From Nitrospiraceae bacterium (GTDB lineage Bacteria; Nitrospirota; Nitrospiria; Nitrospirales; Nitrospiraceae): a DNA stretch of 63,265 nucleotides. The first letter of the stretch is position 1. Each line of letters begins with the position of its first letter. This document shows positions 47,993-56,331 of this stretch, in pieces. The position numbers and the translations under genes were made by a program. Where the stretch lies: assembly GCA_919902665.1 (NCBI GenBank), contig CAKKRK010000035.1:1-63265 (forward strand). Reading direction: 5' to 3'. Under the pieces are notes generated by a model. That model was not told where the DNA came from. It searched no databases and worked only from the letters and a program-made list of their open reading frames with translations.

Positions 47993-49202
47993 TCCAAAAC
48001 CGATGACTCCCCTGACATTGTCCGCCTATACCCTCGTGACGGCGAATGGCCGAGGGGTTGGCCCCGTTCTTCAGGCTCTCCAGGAGCGGCGATCCGGCTT
48101 AAAGCCGTGCGACTTCGAAGATGTGGCGTTGAAAACATCGATCGGACGAGTAACCGGCCTCGAGGATTTCTCACTCGATGACGAACTACGGGCCTTCGAC
48201 TGTCGCAACAACCGGCTGGCTTGGCTTGGCCTTCAGCAGGACGGTTTCATGGTGGCGGCGGCGGAGGCGAAACAGCGATACGGTGCCCATCGGATCGCTG
48301 TCGTGATGGGCACGAGCACGTCCGGGATTCTGGAGACCGAACATGCCTACCGCGAGCGCGATCCTTCCACCGATCGGCTTCCGGACTGGTACAGGCCGCG
48401 GTATCGATATACGCATAACATGTTTTCTCTTGGGCATTTCGTGAGGACCTGTCTCGGATTGCAGGGGCCGGCCATGGTGATTTCGACCGCCTGTTCTTCG
48501 AGCGCGAAAGTCTTTGCGACCGCCGCCCGGTTGATGCAAGCCGGCCTGTGTGATGCCGCCGTGGTTGGTGGAGTGGATAGCCTCTGTCTTACGACGTTGT
48601 ATGGATTTTCCGCGCTACAACTGTTGTCGGCGGATCCGTGCAGGCCCTGCGACGAAGATCGGGACGGATTGTCGCTGGGTGAGGCGGCCGGCTATGCATT
48701 ACTGGAGTTCGGCGAACGGGTGGGCGGACGAGGAACTGTCGCCCTTCTCGGCTATGGTGAGAGCACGGACGGCTATCATATGTCGCATCCGCACCCCGAA
48801 GGGGCAGGGGCGGTCCGCGCAATTCGAGACTCCTTGGCTCGGGCCTCGCTTCGTGCTGAGGACATTGAATATATCAATCTGCACGGGACAGCGACGAGGG
48901 CGAACGACTCAGTCGAGGACAAGGCTGTCTATAGTATTTTTGGGGCTCGGCCTGCATGCAGTTCAACCAAAGGCTGGACCGGGCATACGTTGGGTGCTGC
49001 CGGTATCACGGAAGCGGTCATTTCCGCCCTCTGTCTTGCCCAGGGGCTGATGCCCGGGACGCTCAATTGCCAGCGAGTGGATTCTTCGTTGAAAAGCCGG
49101 ATTCTTCGCGAGAACCAGACCGGCTCCATTTCTTTCGCGGTGAGTAACATCTTCGGGTTCGGCGGAAATAACTGCAGCTTGGTCTTAGGGAAATTGCCAT
49201 GA
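47985..49202 (+). CDS. beta-ketoacyl-ACP synthase (FabF/ApeR-like)
   Basis: 405 residues with the full catalytic triad: Cys170 (STACSSSA), His300 (NLHGTATRAND) and His334 (GWTGHTLGAAG). FabF-type elongating ketosynthase, corresponding to ApeR/ApeO. It is the only complete ketosynthase in the locus; the next gene encodes a half-length partner. Overlaps the exporter by 8 bp. Confidence 0.92.
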   Translation: MPDPKPMTPLTLSAYTLVTANGRGVGPVLQALQERRSGLKPCDFEDVALKTSIGRVTGLEDFSLDDELRAFDCRNNRLAWLGLQQDGFMVAAAEAKQRYGAHRIAVVMGTSTSGILETEHAYRERDPSTDRLPDWYRPRYRYTHNMFSLGHFVRTCLGLQGPAMVISTACSSSAKVFATAARLMQAGLCDAAVVGGVDSLCLTTLYGFSALQLLSADPCRPCDEDRDGLSLGEAAGYALLEFGERVGGRGTVALLGYGESTDGYHMSHPHPEGAGAVRAIRDSLARASLRAEDIEYINLHGTATRANDSVEDKAVYSIFGARPACSSTKGWTGHTLGAAGITEAVISALCLAQGLMPGTLNCQRVDSSLKSRILRENQTGSISFAVSNIFGFGGNNCSLVLGKLP

Positions 49203-49999
49203 AGGTCTCGATCGGCGGCATTGGTCTCTTGGCTTCAGGCCTTGTCGGTTGGGATGTCGGTCGAGAAGTGCTCGCCGGGATTCGCCCCTATCGACCGGGA
49301 GCCGTGCCCGATCCGGAAGCAAAACTGCTGCCTCCGAATGAACGGCGGCGGAGTAGTGACTGCGTCCGGTGGGCCATGCAGGTTGCGCAAGAAGCTATCG
49401 GCCGATCGGGCTTGGACCCTCGCGAGGTGCCGACTGTGTTTGCCTCCTCGGGTGGTGAAATGGGCGTGTTCGACAAACTCTGTCGTGCCCTCTGTTTGCC
49501 GGATCGGATGATTTCCCCGACGCTGTTTCATCAATCGGTACATAACACAGCCGCCGGCTATTGGGGCATTGCGACGGCCGGGCAACAGTCCTCGACGGCG
49601 CTGTCTTGCTACGACGATTCGTTTGCAGCCGGTTTGCTGGAAGCGGCGACAGTGGTGTGTGTGGAACAACGGCCGGTGTTGCTGGTGGCCTACGATCTGG
49701 TCGTGCCGGAGCCGCTCAGCCAGGCTCGCCCCATTACAGAGGGATTTGCCGTGGCGCTCGTGCTGACACCTCCCTCGGACGACTCCTCTCCCGTCATGCG
49801 GGTGCATCTTGAAACAGCGCATACAGGCAAAACAGCCGGTCTTGACGATCCCGAATTGGAACGGGTTCGGCAAGACAATCCCGCTGCCCGCGCGTTGCTT
49901 CTATTGAGCGCTGCCGCTGCTGGCGGCGGGCGAACCGTCGGGTTCAGCTTGTCGGATAGCCAGCAGCTCATTGTGGATCTTGAGCTATGCCGTATTTGA
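49199..49999 (+). CDS. ketosynthase N-terminal-like chain-length factor (ApeC-like)
   Basis: 266 residues, PF13723 type: TVFASSGGEMGVFDKLCRALC, HQSVHNTAAGYWGIATAGQQSSTALSCYDDSFAAGLLEA. It lacks the C-terminal half and so both catalytic His of a true ketosynthase, which fits a chain-length factor pairing with the upstream enzyme as ApeC does. Overlaps neighbours on both sides. Confidence 0.86.
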   Translation: MKVSIGGIGLLASGLVGWDVGREVLAGIRPYRPGAVPDPEAKLLPPNERRRSSDCVRWAMQVAQEAIGRSGLDPREVPTVFASSGGEMGVFDKLCRALCLPDRMISPTLFHQSVHNTAAGYWGIATAGQQSSTALSCYDDSFAAGLLEAATVVCVEQRPVLLVAYDLVVPEPLSQARPITEGFAVALVLTPPSDDSSPVMRVHLETAHTGKTAGLDDPELERVRQDNPAARALLLLSAAAAGGGRTVGFSLSDSQQLIVDLELCRI

Positions 50000-50430
50000 C
50001 CAAAGACGACCTGGCAGCCTTTCTTCCCCATGCGGGGTCCATGCGGCTGCTCGACCGGGCGGCATCATGGGACGAGTCATCGATTCGCTGCCATACAAAG
50101 ACCCATCACGATCCGGAAAATCCGCTTCGCCGTGGCGCATGCTTGGATGCCGTCGCGGGGATCGAATATGCCGCTCAAGCGATGGGAGTCCATGTCGGGT
50201 TGCTCAATGGAGGGATGTCGTCGGACGGGTCGATCGGCTATGTCGGAGGTGTACGTGATGTGGTGTTCGGAATCGACCGGCTTGATGACTGTCCGGATGA
50301 ACTGACGATCGAGGCGACGCGCCTGTTCATGGGAGACGACAGTTTTCTGTATCGATTTGCTATTTCATCCGGAGGCCGTGAAGTGATAAGCGGGCGGGCC
50401 TCGATGTTTTTGAAACGGGCACCGGTATGA
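49987..50430 (+). CDS. ApeP-like 3-hydroxyacyl-ACP dehydratase
   Basis: 147 residues. FLPHAGSMRLLDRAASWDESSIRC at the start (catalytic His in PHAG) and LRRGACLDAVAGIEYAAQAMGVHVGLL in the middle are hallmarks of the ApeP dehydratase family. With the FabZ-like protein at 43857 it should form the polyene double bonds. Overlaps the chain-length factor by 13 bp and the reductase by 4 bp. Confidence 0.88.
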   Translation: MPYLTKDDLAAFLPHAGSMRLLDRAASWDESSIRCHTKTHHDPENPLRRGACLDAVAGIEYAAQAMGVHVGLLNGGMSSDGSIGYVGGVRDVVFGIDRLDDCPDELTIEATRLFMGDDSFLYRFAISSGGREVISGRASMFLKRAPV

Positions 50431-51152
50431 CGCAGAGACGCGCGCTGGTTACGGGTGGGAGCGGTGTCATCGGCTCAGTGATTGCCGAACGGCTGGCCGC
50501 CGACGGACATGCCGTGATCCTGCATGCGTACCGGCATGTCGAGTCGGCTCAACGGACGGTCGAGAAGATCACGGCTCATGGCGGGACTGCGGCGAGCGTG
50601 TCCTTCGACATCACGGACGCGGGTGCGACACGCCGGACGCTTGACACACTGTTGAAAGATGGGCCGATTCAAATCGTGGTCAACAACGCTGGCTTGCATG
50701 AGGATGCGCCGATGGCCGGAATGTCCGGCGAGCAGTGGAGCAGGGTGATCGATCTCTCGCTCAACGGGTTTTTCAACGTCACGCAGCCGCTGTTGCTGCC
50801 GATGATCGGCACGCGCTGGGGGCGGATCGTTTCCATCTCATCGTTAGCCGGCGTGATCGGCAACCGCGGCCAGACGAACTATGCCGCGGCCAAGGCCGGC
50901 CTGCATGGGGCGAGCAAGTCGCTGGCGATCGAATTGGCGTCACGAGGCATCACGGTTAATGTGGTAGCGCCCGGCTTAATCGAATCACCCTCCACCAGGA
51001 ATGCCTTCAAGCCGGAGCAGATTGAAGCGATGGTGCCGATGAAACGTGCCGGCACTCCGGAAGAAGTGGCGGCGCTGGTCTCGTTTTTGCTGTCAGAGCA
51101 GGCCGGATATATTACGGGACAGGTTATCGGGGTGAATGGAGGCATGGCGTAG
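50427..51152 (+). CDS. FabG/ApeQ-like 3-oxoacyl-ACP reductase
   Basis: 241 residues, classical SDR. NADPH loop GGSGVIG (11-17), NNAG (87-90), catalytic Ser138/139, Tyr152 and Lys156 (YAAAK), and a C-terminal GQVIGVNGG typical of FabG. Reduces the growing beta-keto chain. A dispersed hairpin repeat starts three bases after the stop, marking the end of the core operon. Confidence 0.92.
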   Translation: MTQRRALVTGGSGVIGSVIAERLAADGHAVILHAYRHVESAQRTVEKITAHGGTAASVSFDITDAGATRRTLDTLLKDGPIQIVVNNAGLHEDAPMAGMSGEQWSRVIDLSLNGFFNVTQPLLLPMIGTRWGRIVSISSLAGVIGNRGQTNYAAAKAGLHGASKSLAIELASRGITVNVVAPGLIESPSTRNAFKPEQIEAMVPMKRAGTPEEVAALVSFLLSEQAGYITGQVIGVNGGMA

Positions 51153-51154
51153 CA

Positions 51155-51344
51155 GGATGGTGAAAAAGGCCGTCAGCTGCGTTCCCTGCCTTCGCCGAAG
51201 CGCTTCGCGCAGGCAGGTCGCATCGCTCAGACCAGAAATCGAAGGCAAAGTACATATCCGCTCGCTGCTGCCGCGCCTGTGGAAAGGCGCGTCTTGGCGC
51301 GCCGGGGTTGGGTGGATGAGAGCAGCGACATTTTTGACCACCCT
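51155..51344. repeat. dispersed hairpin repeat, copy C
   Basis: Begins three bases after the ketoreductase stop. Ends GGATGGTGAAAAAGG (51155-51169) and CATTTTTGACCACCC (51329-51344 region) are inverted. Contains GCGCAGGCAGGTCGCATCGC shared with copy B and a GGCGCG-tcttgg-CGCGCC palindrome shared with copy D. Confidence 0.75.
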
Positions 51345-51380
51345 GCATTGTTATCCAGAGATGTGCCTCAAGAGTGCCTG

Positions 51381-52214
51381 ATGATGAGCAGCATGTTGCG
51401 AGATACGCTTCAAGAGGAACGAGCGACGGGATCGTATTGGGTCGTCATCCCGTCCTATAACGAGGCTACGACTGTCCGTGAGGTGGCTACGCGCGCGCGC
51501 CGACACTGTTCAAACGTGATCGTCGTGGACGATGGGTCCATCGATGGGACGATACAGACATTGGCAGGCCTGGATGTGACGGTCTTACGCAACGATGAGA
51601 ACCGTGGCAAGGCCGGTAGCCTCATGCGCGGATTCGATCATGCCTTGGCTCATGGTGCAGTCGGCGTTATGACACTGGATGCTGATGGTCAGCATGCGCC
51701 GGAAGAGATTCCTTCATTTCTGGAGCAAACAACCCAATATGCCGCTGCATTCATCATCGGCGTCCGACGCCGAGACCAACGACAGACGTCGTTCTGGCGC
51801 TACGCCGCTAACCGGATCGCCGACTTCTGGATCGGATGGGCGGCCGGAATGCCGATCGAGGATAGCCAATCCGGATTCAGGCTGTATCCTGCTCAGCTCT
51901 TACGAACAGTGACGATTCCCCATGGCCTACGTGCGAGTTTCGTCTATGAGAGCGAGATTCTGATCGAAGCAGCCAGGCAAGGGTTTGAACTCAAACACGT
52001 CATTGTCACGGTCACATCGCGATCAGGGCCGACTCCGAGTCATTTCCGTCCGTTGGCGGATATCGCCGGGATCGTAAGGATGGTGGCGTGGAAGCTTATC
52101 AGTCGAGGACTCTATCTCAGAGGGTTATATCGGATCTGTTTCAAGCGGACGGAATCTGCGAGCCCAGCCCACCACTATCACCGCCAAGAAGTGCCGGGGC
52201 ACATACACAAATAA
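51381..52214 (+). CDS. DPM1-like family 2 glycosyltransferase
   Basis: 277 residues. GT-A fold: VIPSYNEATTV, VIVVDDGSIDGT, LDADGQH (the DxD-type site) and DSQSGFRLY. Similar to dolichyl/polyprenyl-phosphate sugar transferases but without C-terminal membrane helices. The ATG at 51381 was chosen; the frame is open back through the repeat, which looks non-coding. It is the last + strand gene before a convergent terminator and may glycosylate the pigment or its carrier lipid (inference). Confidence 0.85.
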   Translation: MMSSMLRDTLQEERATGSYWVVIPSYNEATTVREVATRARRHCSNVIVVDDGSIDGTIQTLAGLDVTVLRNDENRGKAGSLMRGFDHALAHGAVGVMTLDADGQHAPEEIPSFLEQTTQYAAAFIIGVRRRDQRQTSFWRYAANRIADFWIGWAAGMPIEDSQSGFRLYPAQLLRTVTIPHGLRASFVYESEILIEAARQGFELKHVIVTVTSRSGPTPSHFRPLADIAGIVRMVAWKLISRGLYLRGLYRICFKRTESASPAHHYHRQEVPGHIHK

Positions 52215-52251
52215 TCGATGGATGTCTGAATGAGCAGGGGATCGGCCCGCA

Positions 52252-52288
52252 CGCTCTTCCCTGCCGAATCGCGCGGCAGGGAAGAGCG
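52252..52288. terminator. bidirectional hairpin between convergent operons
   Basis: Perfect 15-bp stem (52252-52266 / 52274-52288) with a 7-nt loop, but no T-run on either side. Placed exactly between the converging glycosyltransferase and lipoprotein stops, so it probably separates the two transcripts. Confidence 0.7.
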
Positions 52289-52294
52289 CTAAAG

Positions 52295-52705
52295 CTACAT
52301 CCCTGCTGCGGTTAACCGTGCGCGAATGGCCCCGTCCAACCGTTGGATCCAGCCTGAGTAGTTTTCATGAATGGTCTGTTTCTCAGCATTGTATTTCAGA
52401 TTGGTGCTATTTTTGTAAATGATGCTGTAGTTCGTTGTTGTGTATGGAATCAAGACGACAGCCTGGTGGCTCCGGACGTTCAAGGTCCCGATGATTTCAC
52501 CGGGTTTGGCCACTGCCATTTGCCAGTTTAGCCCTACGCCTGCGGTGATGATGGCTTTCTGGACATCTTCTAAACTTGGCTGTTTGCCTGTCGCAGTTTG
52601 AACAGGCGCGTCCTTGACCTGGAAGATCTGTGCGCCGCCTCGGCAGCCCATTATGGCGACGAAGAGAACGCAGAGGACCAATGCAGCTGGGCGTAAGCTA
52701 TTCAT
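52295..52705 (-). CDS. hypothetical lipoprotein, 136 aa
   Basis: Lipobox AIMGC after a hydrophobic signal (ALVLCVLFVAIMGC). The mature part QPSLEDVQKAIITAGVGLNWQMAVAKPGEIIGTL..RSHQAVVLIPYTTTNYSIIYKNSTNLKY...IHENYSGWIQRL is a pattern found in small conserved proteobacterial-type lipoproteins of unknown function. Start fixed by AAGGAGGTG. Last gene of the - strand pigment operon. Confidence 0.8.
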   Translation of the reverse strand: MNSLRPAALVLCVLFVAIMGCRGGAQIFQVKDAPVQTATGKQPSLEDVQKAIITAGVGLNWQMAVAKPGEIIGTLNVRSHQAVVLIPYTTTNYSIIYKNSTNLKYNAEKQTIHENYSGWIQRLDGAIRARLTAAGM

Positions 52706-52722
52706 CAACACACCTCCTTGTC

Positions 52723-53667
52723 TTAAGCCTGATCGGAATGATAGCCGGCTATCTCCGGTATGACCGGTTGTCGTATAGGAATATATCGGGGTGAACTCTC
52801 CCACATCGGAACCGGAGCATACCCCAAATCAAAAACTGAGTCGATTAGGGATTCCAGCAGAGCGAGGTTCGCCGGTCGCATGCCCCATCGATTCCACCTG
52901 GACATCGTCCGAGGGAAAATCTGATCTTTGGCATGAATGAATTCGGACGGGTGGCAGTAGAACACGAGATGTCGTGAGCGACGACCGATCCACTCGATCA
53001 TGCGCTGTAAGGCTGGTAAACCCAGTACCCGCAGCGTGGCGAGGTTGATGGGAAAGAGGCAGGCCGAGGGGGGGATCTCAAGAATGCTGCTCTTGCCAGG
53101 CCGATGCAGCCCTTGCCAGGAGGGGTTGTAGGGTTCCAGTGGAGCCCAGAAATATTTCGTATAGTGCACGCGCCCAAATCCCATGTCGAAGCGCCTGGCT
53201 GGAACCGATGAGTCGTAGCGATAGCCTTCATCCTCGAGGGCCCGCAAGGTCGCTTCTCCGATACGGAGATTCGGGGCTCTGAAAATAACGGGCCGTATCC
53301 CTGAGGCCTGTTCGACGGCATCGGTCGCCCTGCTGATCCATTCCCGTTGTTGCTCGTAGCTGGCCACGCGAAAGTCCTCGTCGTGCTCAAGTCCTCCATG
53401 GGCCCACCCGTGCGTCCCTAACTGGTGTCCACGGCGGTGGCATTCACGGACCAAATCCGGATAGTTTTCTGCGAATCGTCCAGCGAAGAAGATCGTTCCC
53501 TTGATCTGGTATTGGTCGCACAGGTGCAGCAGGCGCTCGAGTCCTGCCTGCGAGCCGGGAACCCAGTCGCAGTCGACCGTGAAATAAAACCGTGCCGTAG
53601 AGGCTTGGTTCTGTCCCGTTCCGTTGAACGGGCGGGGTTTAGAGCTGTGTAGTCTAGCAGGGAGCAT
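52723..53667 (-). CDS. polysaccharide deacetylase (NodB-type) family protein
   Basis: 314 residues. FTVDCDW supplies the catalytic/metal Asp pair, GTHGWAHGG the H-x3-H metal site, and FRAPNLRIGE the Arg-Pro motif; HPSEF near the C-terminus is the usual final His. Start at 53667 preferred because AAGGAG lies nine bases upstream, over the in-frame ATGs at 53685 and 53700. No signal peptide. Lies between the chorismatase and the lipoprotein; a deacetylation step in glycan or pigment decoration is inference. Confidence 0.83.
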   Translation of the reverse strand: MLPARLHSSKPRPFNGTGQNQASTARFYFTVDCDWVPGSQAGLERLLHLCDQYQIKGTIFFAGRFAENYPDLVRECHRRGHQLGTHGWAHGGLEHDEDFRVASYEQQREWISRATDAVEQASGIRPVIFRAPNLRIGEATLRALEDEGYRYDSSVPARRFDMGFGRVHYTKYFWAPLEPYNPSWQGLHRPGKSSILEIPPSACLFPINLATLRVLGLPALQRMIEWIGRRSRHLVFYCHPSEFIHAKDQIFPRTMSRWNRWGMRPANLALLESLIDSVFDLGYAPVPMWESSPRYIPIRQPVIPEIAGYHSDQA

Positions 53668-53721
53668 TACCGGCGGCTCCTTCATGTTGTGTCTAAACAC
53701 AGAGGGATTGTGTGAGCATGA

Positions 53722-54768
53722 TCAACCAGAGATGATCAGTCCCTCGATTTCAACCAATAATTCTTTTCTGCAGAGATCGCTCTGGAGGAATAGGACCTGT
53801 TCGCCAGAGAGGGGCGAATGCATGATAGCGTCCTGTATCTCAGCGTGCGAGGCGGAGTCGCGCACATAGACTTTGTAGAGCGCCTGGCGCTGTGTGCCGA
53901 TGAGGTTGAAGCCTGCGGCATGCTGTGCCTGCTCGAAGACGGCCTGGATGTTCCGAATCGTTTCTTCCGTTTGCGCGCGCGGCAGCCCGGCATGGCGGCT
54001 TGCGTGTCCGACGACGCTCGCAGTGCCGGAAAGATAGAGCCGGCATTCCTCCTCCGACCGAGTGAGCGTGGCCCGGGCGAATGATGGGCTGCGAGGCCCA
54101 TAGTCCTGAGGGTAGTCGTAGGCGTTCAGTTGGCGCGGATTGCTGAGATGTGTCGCAGGCTGCGTCCCGGCGAGAAACATGATTTGCAGCGGGCCGGATT
54201 TCGTTCCGACGGCTGTCGCCGCCGGCAGGGAAGAGGGAAAATCAGCCAGTGTCTTGGTCAGCGCGTGATGGCGCCCCAGGCAGAATCGCCGATACCGCTC
54301 GAGCCCGTTCTGATCGTCGTTGATGCGGGGAAAGTAATTCCAGATCCGCCACAAATAGGGGTATCCCAAGGTATGGAGCCGATGGAGAATGGCTTTATAG
54401 GCCTCATAGGCTGCGGCGTCCATGGACCGGTCCGCGCCCTCCTCGAGACTCATTGAACCGATAAGAACGTTGCCGTTCATGGCGATTGAGCAGGCAGGGT
54501 CTGTGTGGAGTGTTATGAGCCTGTCGGATGTCCAGACCTCGGCCATCGGCGGTCCATCGATCTGAGGGAGATCGAGTGCGATGACCGGGCATGGGAATGT
54601 GCTGGACAGCGTTTGCCCAAACGTGACGATGGCCATAGGATACGCGGTGGATTCGGCTAGCGTGAGCGGCAGCTGTGCGCACTCGACATATGACACGTCC
54701 GGTCGGGCGGTTGTTTCTGAAACTCGTCGGGCTGCCATGGTGGATGGTGGAATGGTCGTCAATTTCAC
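53722..54768 (-). CDS. FkbO/Hyg5/XanB2-family chorismatase
   Basis: 348 residues. Family hallmarks: YPYLWRIWNYFPRIN, GLERYRRFCLGRHHAL, LPAATAVGTKSGPLQI, LNAYDYPQDYGPRSPSFARA and FNLIGTQRQALYKVYVRD. The family hydrolyses chorismate to a dihydroxy-cyclohexadienoate or to 3- (and, for XanB2, 4-) hydroxybenzoate. XanB2 supplies the aryl starter of xanthomonadin, so next to an APE operon the same role is expected. It follows the halogenase-like gene by 21 bp. Which subtype it is needs an active-site alignment. Confidence 0.87.
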   Translation of the reverse strand: MKLTTIPPSTMAARRVSETTARPDVSYVECAQLPLTLAESTAYPMAIVTFGQTLSSTFPCPVIALDLPQIDGPPMAEVWTSDRLITLHTDPACSIAMNGNVLIGSMSLEEGADRSMDAAAYEAYKAILHRLHTLGYPYLWRIWNYFPRINDDQNGLERYRRFCLGRHHALTKTLADFPSSLPAATAVGTKSGPLQIMFLAGTQPATHLSNPRQLNAYDYPQDYGPRSPSFARATLTRSEEECRLYLSGTASVVGHASRHAGLPRAQTEETIRNIQAVFEQAQHAAGFNLIGTQRQALYKVYVRDSASHAEIQDAIMHSPLSGEQVLFLQSDLCRKELLVEIEGLIISG

Positions 54769-54789
54769 AGTCGCGCGGCCTCGCTGTCG

Positions 54790-56142
54790 TTATCGGCGAT
54801 CGTGAATGGCATAATCTTTGAGCGTCGTCACGGTTTCCGGCACGCCGCGGATGCGGCGCTGGAATGCCGTCCAATTCTCCCTGAAGTTGAAGAGATAGAC
54901 GAGATAATAGGCGATTTTGAACAGGAAAATTGGGAGTCTCGTCGGAGATTTGCCGAAGGCGTCGCCGGCTAGAATGGAGAGAATCGCCTCCTCCATTTTG
55001 AATTTGGATCCTTCGGACATGAACAGATTGCGGAAGGCCGGCTGGGTGAAGTGATAGATAAACCAGGAATAGGTTTTTACGCCCAAGCGGACGCTCCGTT
55101 CAAACTCCTGGAGGTGTCGCTGGTATTCTGGTGACTTCCGCAAATAGGCATCGACGACGTCGGCGCCCAGTGTGGCGCTATTGAGCGCCAGATGCACGCC
55201 GCTGGAGAACACCGGGTCGATGAAAGCGAAGGCGTCGCCCACCATCAAGTATCCGTCGCCACGCATGGTCGATCGGCGATAGGAGTAGTTGGCGGCGGCA
55301 TAGGCTTGGCCGATGAGTGTTGCCTTGGCCATACGTTCTGCCACGGGAGCGCAGAGGGCGATCGTATCCCACAGAAATTGCTCCAGCGGAACCTTTCGGG
55401 TGCTGATATATGAGGGCCAGCAGACCGCTCCCACACTGGTCGTGCCGTCCTTGAACGGAATGATCCACCACCAGCCGTGATCGAACCAGACGATGCTGAT
55501 ATTGCCCTCATCCTTTCCGGGCAGCCGTCGCACGCCTTCGAAATGTCCAAACACAGCCGCGCTGTTGTGGCTGGGATTGCGATACTTGCCGCCAAATTGT
55601 CCGGAAAGAAATGTGTCGCGCCCGCTGGCATCGACTACGAACTTGGCTTCGTAGCCGACCGCGTTTCCCGTCCGGTCTTCAGCCTGAACCAGATGGGTAG
55701 AGTTGTGCCGGAACTCAACGCGTTTCGCCCGGATGCCCTCATGTACGCGGACTCCCTTGCTGACGGCGTTGTCGATCAGGATCTTATCGAATTCGGCCCG
55801 TTTAACTTCATAGGAATACGGTTGTGAGCCGTCCAGCGCCTTCGAAAAGTACAGGGTGCGGGATCGTCCGTGATACGGCGAGACAATTTCCGCACCGTAT
55901 TTGGTGATGCCGATCTTTTCGACTTCCGGGAGCACACCCAATCGTTGCAATATCGGGAGTGAATGAGGGAGCAGCGATTCGCCGATGTGGAAGCGCGGGT
56001 GGCGGTCTTTCTCCAGCACATGCACGTCCCATCCCTTTTCTGCCAGCAGCGCAGAAATGGCCGAGCCGGCCGGGCCGCCTCCGACCACGAGGACGTCGCA
56101 TGTTGTGAGTGGGCTCGTTATGCCGGGGGCTGAAGTCTGCAT
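54790..56142 (-). CDS. flavin-dependent halogenase-like enzyme
   Basis: 450 residues from MQTSAPGITS; longer starts lack support. FAD loop GGGPAGS (21-27), GESLLPHSL, a Lys at 81 in TKYGAE aligned with the catalytic Lys region of phenol/pyrrole halogenases, and Trp224-x-Trp226-x-Ile228-Pro229, the WxWxIP halogenase signature. DAFAFIDPVFSSGVHLAL completes the FAD domain. It lies in one operon with the chorismatase. Related geranylgeranyl reductase-like oxidoreductases lack WxWxIP, so halogenation of the aryl or polyene part is favoured but not proven. Confidence 0.8.
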   Translation of the reverse strand: MQTSAPGITSPLTTCDVLVVGGGPAGSAISALLAEKGWDVHVLEKDRHPRFHIGESLLPHSLPILQRLGVLPEVEKIGITKYGAEIVSPYHGRSRTLYFSKALDGSQPYSYEVKRAEFDKILIDNAVSKGVRVHEGIRAKRVEFRHNSTHLVQAEDRTGNAVGYEAKFVVDASGRDTFLSGQFGGKYRNPSHNSAAVFGHFEGVRRLPGKDEGNISIVWFDHGWWWIIPFKDGTTSVGAVCWPSYISTRKVPLEQFLWDTIALCAPVAERMAKATLIGQAYAAANYSYRRSTMRGDGYLMVGDAFAFIDPVFSSGVHLALNSATLGADVVDAYLRKSPEYQRHLQEFERSVRLGVKTYSWFIYHFTQPAFRNLFMSEGSKFKMEEAILSILAGDAFGKSPTRLPIFLFKIAYYLVYLFNFRENWTAFQRRIRGVPETVTTLKDYAIHDRR

Positions 56143-56331
56143 GACAATAAGTGTGTTTGAACAGCGGTAGTGCAGCGACGGAGTATACCTCAGAGATGAC
56201 ATGATGGCCAGCGCGCGGGCTGCGGTTTCCATGTGTCCGGTGCAACCTGATTTTCTTGACATCCCTATGCAATCGTCCTAGCTTTCATCTTGTTCGTGGA
56301 GGGCGCAAAAACCGGATATAAGCGGCACGCT

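Noticed and set aside
51279-51380. N-terminal extension of the glycosyltransferase frame
   Set aside because: Falls inside repeat copy C; the ATG at 51381 matches where the GT2 domain begins.
54790-56142. Geranylgeranyl reductase annotation for the flavoprotein
   Set aside because: The WxWxIP signature and the chorismatase/APE context favour a halogenase, although the fold is shared.
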